Shown in pieces: positions 1 to 4,459 of a DNA stretch of 5,755 nucleotides. Source of the DNA: an uncultured Desulfuromonadales bacterium (lineage in GTDB: Bacteria; Desulfobacterota; Desulfuromonadia; Desulfuromonadales; Geopsychrobacteraceae); contig CALZLE010000047.1 in the NCBI GenBank assembly GCA_945788205.1, positions 1-5,755 of the forward strand, given 5' to 3'. The stretch's first letter is position 1. Each line of letters begins with the position of its first letter. A model generated the notes under the pieces. That model was not told the origin of the DNA, made no database searches, and was given only the letters and a program-made list of their open reading frames with translations. The translations under genes and the position numbers were made by a program.

Positions 1-40
1 CTCAAAGAGAGACAGCGGCTTTTTGTATTTTTATTTTTTA
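1..40 (+). terminator. Probable right half of an intrinsic terminator cut by the window edge
   Basis: The window opens with CTC-AAA-GAG, then AGACAGCGGC, then an almost pure T tract broken by a G and two A's, up to about base 40. A GC-rich arm followed directly by a T tract is the 3' half of a Rho-independent terminator. CTC/GAG around AAA can be the top of the hairpin, in which case the missing left arm would be about ten bases ending just before base 1. It would end transcription of an unseen plus-strand gene to the left. It could also act on the minus strand for darP, which stops at 63. Only three base pairs of the stem are visible, so this is partly prediction. Confidence 0.35.
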
Positions 41-62
41 TGAGTTGAAGTCCTTGCTGAGA

Positions 63-566
63 TTACTCACCCTCGTGAAAATCTCGCAAACGCTTGAATA
101 TCTCTCGGAATGCGCGCTTATCTGCATGCTGATGAACCGAGCGAGCCAGCCGGGAGATGACCTTTCGATCAATCTGCGGATAGAGATTCAGCATTTCGTT
201 AAACGCATCATCAAAGCTGCTGGCATCGCACAACCGGTCACGCAGTTTTTCCAGCTGGTGAAACTCTTTTTTCTCGCTGCGAGAGACCTGATCCAGCCCC
301 TGTAACTGCTCCTGCAGCTGCCGGAGTTCATCCGTCTGTTTGCGGAGCTGACCAGCCAAATGCTTAATTTGTCGTTTATGTGATCCGCGCCCTTTGGTCG
401 AACGAGCCAAGCTCGCCTCGTAAAGGATCTCTTCAGACATGCTCAGCTGCTTAAATGCCTTATCTGTCATCGAAGCCAACTGCTCAGCCAACTGTTCAAT
501 TTCTTTGGCTTGTTGTTTCTTCTTTGTCCGGCTCAACGGCAGATCATTTTCTAATTCTTCGCTCAT
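63..566 (-). CDS. darP: DarP/YjgA-family (DUF615) ribosome maturation factor
   Basis: The protein has 167 residues; E. coli YjgA has 183. In E. coli this family (DarP, DUF615) binds late precursors of the large ribosomal subunit and helps mature the peptidyl-transferase centre; it is cytoplasmic. Family signatures visible here are a SRTKKKQ-type basic N-terminus leading into a long charged helix (about 12-60), a GSHKRQIKHLAGQLR segment (61-75), the diagnostic FHQLEKLRDRL (102-112) and NLYPQIDR (127-134), and a C-terminal REIFKRLRD helix (154-162). The middle (76-100) is rich in Q, E, L and K and is probably coiled coil. The ATG start at 566 has a GGAGG ribosome site (571-575) four bases upstream. 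The stop is TAA. It lies downstream of the PEP-CTERM gene on the same strand with a 65-base gap that holds its own promoter candidate, so independent transcription is likely. The family assignment is firm; the exact role in this organism is inferred from E. coli. Confidence 0.9.
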   Translation of the reverse strand: MSEELENDLPLSRTKKKQQAKEIEQLAEQLASMTDKAFKQLSMSEEILYEASLARSTKGRGSHKRQIKHLAGQLRKQTDELRQLQEQLQGLDQVSRSEKKEFHQLEKLRDRLCDASSFDDAFNEMLNLYPQIDRKVISRLARSVHQHADKRAFREIFKRLRDFHEGE

Positions 567-570
567 GCAT

Positions 571-621
571 CCTCCAGAAATATTGATGCACGAAACTACC
601 GCGACCGCTATCAGCAGTCAA
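571..621 (-). promoter_or_regulatory. Candidate sigma-70 promoter and ribosome site for darP
   Basis: Read on the minus strand, TTGACT (616-621) and TAGTTT (593-598) are separated by exactly 17 bases. The -35 matches the consensus at five of six positions. The -10 keeps the three most conserved bases (T, A and final T). Transcription would start near 586, leaving a leader of about 20 bases that includes GGAGG (571-575) before the ATG at 566. The -10 is mediocre and no further element is visible. This is a sequence-match prediction only. Confidence 0.4.
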
Positions 622-631
622 CCAAGTCGGT

Positions 632-1240
632 TCAGCTTGCCGATCTTTTACGCCATAAAAAAAGGCCACCCAATGCCGTACCAAAGAGCAGCCAAGTGGC
701 CGGCTCGGGCGCGGGAACCGGTGTGTCAACGGTATTCACTGTGAAAGACTGAACTCGGAAAGAGTCATCGCTATCGATAGCCATCAGACTAAATGTTGAG
801 CCAAAAAAATTCTCTGGTAAGAAATTGTAAGTGACGCGACTCGATACCAGCAGGCTGGTGTCGATAAAGGTGTCAAAAAGGTTGACGCCGTCGACCAGCA
901 GCCGCACTTCATCTTTACTCCCGACGCGGGAAAAAACAACTTCCTGGAGAAAGACATCCTCAGAAAAAGCAAAGTTGAGAACATCATCGCTACCGGAACC
1001 ATCCAAGGTCCCGCTCGAATCGTTTTTGCCTGTCGCTTTGACCCCGAGACCATAGGAGTTTACCCAAGTCACAGTCCCACCGGTGGCTCCAAGTGAATCG
1101 GCCGTGACATCAAGCGTCAAACCTCCTGCAGAATATTGCGAACTGACACCACTTGACGAAAAATCAAACTCGACCGGCAAACTGAAGACTGCCGGCACCC
1201 CAAACAACAACAAGCACAAACACAGAACAACAACTCGCAT
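632..1240 (-). CDS. PEP-CTERM (exosortase target) surface or secreted protein
   Basis: The predicted precursor has 202 residues. Residues 1-20 form a signal peptide with a VVVLCLCLLLFG hydrophobic core, with likely cleavage after AVFS. The mature region (21-175) is rich in S, T, D, G and V with alternating hydrophobic residues, which suggests a beta-sandwich domain I cannot name. The C-terminus is a textbook PEP-CTERM sorting signal: PEPATW (178-183), a hydrophobic segment (184-196) and RKR (197-199). In known systems exosortase (EpsH) cuts at or near PEP and the protein is exported to the surface or the exopolysaccharide matrix. I chose the ATG at 1240 because it directly precedes the signal peptide and has a GAGGGGGG ribosome site a few bases upstream. 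The start at 1285 would put a polar 15-residue extension ahead of the signal. No exosortase or polysaccharide gene lies in the window, so this is an orphan target served from elsewhere. Its specific function is unknown. Confidence 0.85.
   Translation of the reverse strand: MRVVVLCLCLLLFGVPAVFSLPVEFDFSSSGVSSQYSAGGLTLDVTADSLGATGGTVTWVNSYGLGVKATGKNDSSGTLDGSGSDDVLNFAFSEDVFLQEVVFSRVGSKDEVRLLVDGVNLFDTFIDTSLLVSSRVTYNFLPENFFGSTFSLMAIDSDDSFRVQSFTVNTVDTPVPAPEPATWLLFGTALGGLFLWRKRSAS
664..701 (-). other. Terminator-like inverted repeat with T7 inside the end of the PEP-CTERM gene
   Basis: On the minus strand GGCCAC (696-701) pairs with GTGGCC (664-669), and seven T's follow at once (657-663), within the codons for the membrane segment and the first residues after it. 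The 26-base loop is long for an intrinsic terminator and the stem has only six pairs. It may be a chance result of GGC and CTT/TTT codons for Gly, Leu and Phe. If active it would end some transcripts about 25 bases before the stop codon. Confidence 0.25.
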
Positions 1241-1401
1241 AAGACCCCCCTCACTTTGAGTAAATTGCCAAACAATGATTGCCATTAAAAAGGCTTCGCC
1301 GGAGTATAAAATTTGATTCTGACAAAATCCTGAATGACCCTATGGCAGCAGCAGCTTTTTTGCTATGCTTACAGACCTGTCAGAAAGAGGAGAAAACCCT
1401 G
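1241..1401. promoter_or_regulatory. Divergent intergenic region between the PEP-CTERM gene and the HD-lar-pgpA-cinA operon
   Basis: This 161-base AT-richer gap must hold start signals for both directions. On the minus strand a TATACT -10-like box (1303-1308) lies about 60 bases before the PEP-CTERM start but has no good -35. On the plus strand CTGACA (1319-1324), 16 bases, then TATGGC (1341-1346) is a weak promoter match. TGCTATGCT (1361-1369) resembles an extended -10. Direct repeats of ATTGCCA occur at 1264-1270 and 1278-1284. An 8-base inverted repeat (TTCTGACA 1317-1324, TGTCAGAA 1378-1385) frames the operon leader. None of the promoters is strong; I am sure of the region's role but not of the exact boxes. 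Confidence 0.45.
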
Positions 1402-1968
1402 ATGAGCTACGGAATTAGCCGCGACCGGGCGCTGGAATTACTCAACCAACATCTGAGCAATCCGAATCTGATCAAGCACTGCCTCGCCAGCGAAGCGGTC
1501 ATGCGGGCCCTGGCTGCGCATTTTGATGAAGATGTCGAACTCTGGGGCCTAACCGGCCTGCTGCACGATCTCGATGTCGAACTGACCCTCGACGATCTGT
1601 CCCGCCACACCCACGAAACAGTGCGGATCCTTCGCGAAGAGGGGGTTAGCGAGGAAATCATCGAGGCGATCCGGATGCACAATGAAGAGGCCCACGGCGA
1701 CAAGCGGAGCGAACGCTTCCATCACGCCTTGGCCGCCGGGGAAACCATCACCGGTCTGATCATCGCCAGCGCACTGGTTTATCCAGACAAAAAACTGGCC
1801 AGCGTCAAACCGAAATCGGTGCGCAAGCGCTACAAAGAAAAACTGTTCGCCGCCGGAGCCAATCGCGCAATTATCGCCGAATGTGAACTGATCGATATCC
1901 CAATTCCCGATTTCTGCGACCTCTGCCTCACTGCGATGCAGGGCATTGCTGACGATCTCGGCCTTTAA
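1402..1968 (+). CDS. HD-domain (HDIG-type) metal-dependent phosphohydrolase, function unknown
   Basis: The protein has 188 residues and is predicted to be soluble. HD proteins are metal-dependent phosphohydrolases, often acting on nucleotides. Visible motifs are a KH at 25-26 (first His ligand), the GLLHDLD core with H55-D56, H69 and H71 ahead of an ETVRILREEGVSEEIIEAIRMHN segment (72-94), and an AAGETITGLIIASALV segment (111-126) followed by PDKKLASVKPKSVRKRYKEK, typical of a small stand-alone HD subfamily. At the usual Asp ligand position there appears to be a Glu (E114). The ATG at 1402 is chosen because it follows an AGAGGAG ribosome site (1386-1392) by nine bases and matches the family's usual N-terminus. 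An in-frame TTG at 1279 would add 41 unlike residues. The gene heads the operon and its stop is 10 bases before larB's preferred start, so the two are probably coupled. The substrate is unknown; a role in pyridine-nucleotide or nickel-pincer metabolism is only an inference from position. Confidence 0.8.
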   Translation: MSYGISRDRALELLNQHLSNPNLIKHCLASEAVMRALAAHFDEDVELWGLTGLLHDLDVELTLDDLSRHTHETVRILREEGVSEEIIEAIRMHNEEAHGDKRSERFHHALAAGETITGLIIASALVYPDKKLASVKPKSVRKRYKEKLFAAGANRAIIAECELIDIPIPDFCDLCLTAMQGIADDLGL

Positions 1969-1978
1969 GGATAAAAAC

Positions 1979-2731
1979 TTGAACAGCAAAGAACTGACCC
2001 GCTTACTGCAATCTTTAGCCGATGGCCAGATCAGCGTCTCTGACGGCGTTGACCAGCTGAAAAAACTCCCTTTCGAAGACCTCGGAGTGGCACAGATCGA
2101 CCATCACCGCGAGCTACGCCAAGGAGTTCCGGAAATCGTCCTCGGCGAAAGCAAAAGTTTGGAACAGTTAAAGACCATCCTCGCTGCCATGCAGCGTAAC
2201 GGCAGCAACATTCTGGTCACCCGGCTTAACGAAGAAAAAGCAACCGCCCTCTGCAGCCAGTTTCCGGAAGCGGAATATGATGTCGATGCCCGCACCTTCT
2301 GTCTGGTGCAGCAGAAGATTGAAGCCACCGGCAAAGGCAAAGTATTGGTGGTCTGCGCCGGCACCTCCGACATCCCGGTTGCCCGCGAAGCAACAGTCAC
2401 AGCGCGGATGCTCGGCAATGAGGTTGAAGAGTTAATCGACGTCGGGGTCGCCGGGATTCACCGCCTGCTGGCCAAGGGCGAGCAATTACAAAAAGCGGCG
2501 GTCATAATCGTCGTCGCCGGAATGGAGGGTGCGCTCCCCTCGGTGGTCGGCGGACTGGTCGCTGCACCGGTGATTGCGGTACCAACGTCGGTTGGTTATG
2601 GTGCTGCCTTTGGCGGGATTGCTGCGCTACTAGGTATGCTTAATTCCTGCGCCAGCGGGGTGACGGTGGTGAATATCGATAATGGGTTTGGGGCGGCGTT
2701 TGCGGCGAATCGGATTAATCGTGAAGGTTGA
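1979..2731 (+). CDS. larB: LarB, pyridinium-3,5-biscarboxylic acid mononucleotide synthase (nickel-pincer cofactor biosynthesis)
   Basis: LarB carboxylates C5 of the pyridine ring of nicotinic acid adenine dinucleotide and cleaves off AMP, the first step of nickel-pincer nucleotide synthesis; it is cytoplasmic. The N-terminal part (2-60) shows the LarB pattern LPFEDLGVAQIDHHRELRQG (30-49). The C-terminal part (about 120-245) is an AIR-carboxylase (PurE-like) fold with CAGTSDIPVAREA (126-138), AGMEGALPSVVGGL (180-193), PTSVGYGAAFGG (202-213) and NSCASG (222-227). Cys224 and Glu183 sit where I recall the catalytic Cys221 and Glu180 of Lactobacillus plantarum LarB, a constant offset of three. 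Length is 250 residues, about the family norm. I prefer the TTG at 1979: a TAAGGA site (1966-1971) lies seven bases upstream and the result (MNSKELTRLLQ) looks like other LarB starts. An in-frame ATG at 1946 would give 261 residues and a 23-base overlap with the HD gene. The last 25 codons favour G-ending codons unlike the rest. Confidence 0.93.
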   Translation: MNSKELTRLLQSLADGQISVSDGVDQLKKLPFEDLGVAQIDHHRELRQGVPEIVLGESKSLEQLKTILAAMQRNGSNILVTRLNEEKATALCSQFPEAEYDVDARTFCLVQQKIEATGKGKVLVVCAGTSDIPVAREATVTARMLGNEVEELIDVGVAGIHRLLAKGEQLQKAAVIIVVAGMEGALPSVVGGLVAAPVIAVPTSVGYGAAFGGIAALLGMLNSCASGVTVVNIDNGFGAAFAANRINREG

Positions 2732-2757
2732 TTTTTCAAAAGGATAACACAACAAGT

Positions 2758-3957
2758 ATGCGTACCCTCTACCTCGACACCTTCTCCGGCATCTCCGGCG
2801 ATATGTTCCTAGGCCTATTACTCGACCTCGGCCTACCACTACCACGGCTGAAAACCGAACTGGCCAAACTGCCACTAGAAGGCTATCAGCTGCAAGTCGA
2901 CCGGGAACAGCGTCACGGCATCGAAGGCTGTCGACTACAAGTCATCACAGAAGAAACCCACCATCATCGCAGTTGGAGCAGCATCGACCAAATGCTCGCC
3001 GACAGCGAACTGGCCGCAAAAGCAAAAAAACTTGCCCGCAGATTCTTCCGCCGTCTCGGCGAAGCCGAAGCCAAGGTACACGGCATCGATATCGATGAAG
3101 TTCACTTTCACGAAGTCGGTGCCATCGACGCCATCGTCGACCTGACCGGCGCGGCCATCGGCCTGCACCTGCTCGGCATCGAAAAAGTGATTTCTGCCCC
3201 CCTGCCACTCTCACGGGGCATGAGCAAATGTGCCCACGGCGCGCTGCCACTCCCGGCTCCGGCGGTTCTGGAACTGCTGCAGGGCCTACCGATTGTCGAC
3301 AGCAACAGCGATAAAGAATTGGTCACTCCGACCGGCGCAGTACTCGTTGCCGAATTGGCCGAGATCGGCCCACTGCCGGAGCTGACCATCGACCGCACCG
3401 GCTACGGAGTCGGCGGCTGGCAATTGGAGGATCGACCCAACTTGCTGCGCGGCATCCTCGGTGAAACGAACAGTGTGGACCCAGCTCAAACTGACAAGGT
3501 GCAGGTGCTGGAAACCCACATTGACGACTCCACCCCGGAACAACTTGGCTTTTTACTGGAACAGCTCCTCGATGCAGGCGCTCTTGATGCTGGATACTCG
3601 CCCCTGCAGATGAAAAAGAACCGCCCTGGAGCACGCCTGACCGTCGTCTGCGAACCGGAGCTGGCTGCCCAACTCGCCAATCTGATTATGCGCGAAAGCA
3701 GCGCCATCGGCGTTCGAACCTCGCCCTGTCAACGCTTCAAACTGATCCGCCGCAGCGCAGCGATCGAAACAGAAATCGGCACCGCACGGGTCAAATTACT
3801 TTATGATGGCGATCAGTTTCTGCGCTTGAGTGCGGAATATGATGACTGTCGCAAACTGGCTAAAACCAGTGGCCGACCCCTCCGGCAGATCTATCGGCTG
3901 GTTGAAGAAACCGCTTACCGGATATTGCAACTGGAGCCACAAGAGGAGCAAGAATGA
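2758..3957 (+). CDS. larC: LarC, nickel insertion protein of nickel-pincer cofactor biosynthesis
   Basis: LarC inserts nickel into pyridinium-3,5-bisthiocarboxylic acid mononucleotide in a CTP-dependent cyclometallation, the last step of nickel-pincer nucleotide synthesis. The 399-residue protein carries both halves of the family. LarC1 has DTFSGISGDMFLG (7-19), a short HHH cluster (68-70), VHFHEVGAIDAIVDLTGAA (115-133), AHGALPLPAPA (159-169) and VTPTGA (189-194). LarC2 has ETHIDDSTPEQLG (252-264), QMKKNRPGARLTV (284-296), RESSAIGVR (312-320) and EYDDCRKLA (360-368). In L. plantarum the halves are joined by programmed frameshifting; here one uninterrupted frame encodes both. The ATG at 2758 is chosen because the family's YLDTFSGISGDM begins right after it. 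Its AAAAGGA site (2738-2744) is 13 bases upstream, rather long. An in-frame TTG at 2728 would add ten unlike residues. It follows larB by 26 bases and its stop overlaps the pgpA start (ATGA). Confidence 0.94.
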   Translation: MRTLYLDTFSGISGDMFLGLLLDLGLPLPRLKTELAKLPLEGYQLQVDREQRHGIEGCRLQVITEETHHHRSWSSIDQMLADSELAAKAKKLARRFFRRLGEAEAKVHGIDIDEVHFHEVGAIDAIVDLTGAAIGLHLLGIEKVISAPLPLSRGMSKCAHGALPLPAPAVLELLQGLPIVDSNSDKELVTPTGAVLVAELAEIGPLPELTIDRTGYGVGGWQLEDRPNLLRGILGETNSVDPAQTDKVQVLETHIDDSTPEQLGFLLEQLLDAGALDAGYSPLQMKKNRPGARLTVVCEPELAAQLANLIMRESSAIGVRTSPCQRFKLIRRSAAIETEIGTARVKLLYDGDQFLRLSAEYDDCRKLAKTSGRPLRQIYRLVEETAYRILQLEPQEEQE

Positions 3958-4436
3958 CCGATCAAACACAACCCCGGGAACCACAACGCTCACTGATCCT
4001 TGGGCTGGCCAGCAATGCCGGTCTCGGCTACGCGCCGGTCGCATCGGGAACCTTTGGCACCCTGATGGGCATCCCCTTTTTCTACTATCTGTCCTGCTTC
4101 AGCTGGCCGCTGCAACTGTTGACCCTGGTGGCGATCTGCTTCTTAAGTTTCTGGGTTTGCGATGAAGCGGGAAAAATCTACGGTGAAGCGGACGACGGAC
4201 GAATTGTCATCGATGAGCTGGCTGGCTATCTGGTCACGGTGATGTTTCTGCCCTTTTCGTGGCCAACAGCGATCCTCGGCTTTCTCTGGTTTCGGCTGTT
4301 CGACATCGTCAAACCGCGTCCGGCCGATTGGTTTGACCGGGAGATGAAAAACGGCATTGGCGTCACCCTCGATGACCTGGTCGCTGGAGTTTACGCTGCC
4401 ATCGCACTCCGTATCTGTCTGGCAATTTTCAGCTGA
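3954..4436 (+). CDS. pgpA: Phosphatidylglycerophosphatase A (PgpA)
   Basis: PgpA removes the phosphate from phosphatidylglycerol phosphate to give phosphatidylglycerol at the inner membrane. The 160-residue protein is about family length. Motifs in order are APVASGTFGTLMGIP (27-41), VCDEAG (68-73), GRIVIDELAGYLV (82-94), FRLFDIVKPRPADWFDR (113-129) and GIGVTLDDLVAG (134-145). These carry the conserved acidic residues that bind Mg2+ in the family. Hydrophobic stretches at about 41-68, 92-112 and 141-159 would form the membrane segments. The ATG overlaps larC's stop by four bases (ATGA), and an AGAGGAG site lies about six bases upstream, so translation is probably coupled to larC. A pgpA-cinA pair is a common arrangement in proteobacteria; the link with lar genes looks like operon sharing, not shared chemistry. 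Confidence 0.94.
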   Translation: MTDQTQPREPQRSLILGLASNAGLGYAPVASGTFGTLMGIPFFYYLSCFSWPLQLLTLVAICFLSFWVCDEAGKIYGEADDGRIVIDELAGYLVTVMFLPFSWPTAILGFLWFRLFDIVKPRPADWFDREMKNGIGVTLDDLVAGVYAAIALRICLAIFS

Positions 4437-4459
4437 TGCGCAGTAATCTGGAGCATTCC

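Noticed and set aside
439..744. Plus-strand open frame spanning darP and the PEP-CTERM end
   Set aside because: It crosses two genes on the other strand, has no ribosome site and has no protein-like pattern.
1241..1285. Upstream start (1285) for the PEP-CTERM gene
   Set aside because: It would place a polar 15-residue segment before the signal peptide; the ATG at 1240 has a G-rich ribosome site.
1286..1299. GGC-GAA-GCC followed by TTTTT on the minus strand as a small terminator
   Set aside because: A three-pair stem is too weak, and it would sit within the likely PEP-CTERM leader.
1264..1363. Sigma-54 promoter suggested by TGGCA and TTGC motifs on either strand
   Set aside because: GG and GC never fall at the required ten-base separation; the closest pairs are 12, 13 and 16 bases apart.
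1279..1401. N-terminal extension of the HD protein from a TTG at 1279
   Set aside because: It has no ribosome site, its residues are unlike the family, and a good AGAGGAG site precedes the ATG at 1402.
1549..1989. Long minus-strand open frame (146 codons) opposite the HD gene
   Set aside because: It is antisense to a well-recognised HD protein, resembles no family I know, and arises from the GC-rich codon pattern of the true gene.
2104..2418. Minus-strand open frame inside larB
   Set aside because: The translation is rich in Ser, Arg and Leu with no motif, and it lies fully opposite conserved LarB sequence.
3830..4165. Plus-strand frame bridging larC and pgpA
   Set aside because: It is an out-of-frame shadow of two clearly identified genes.
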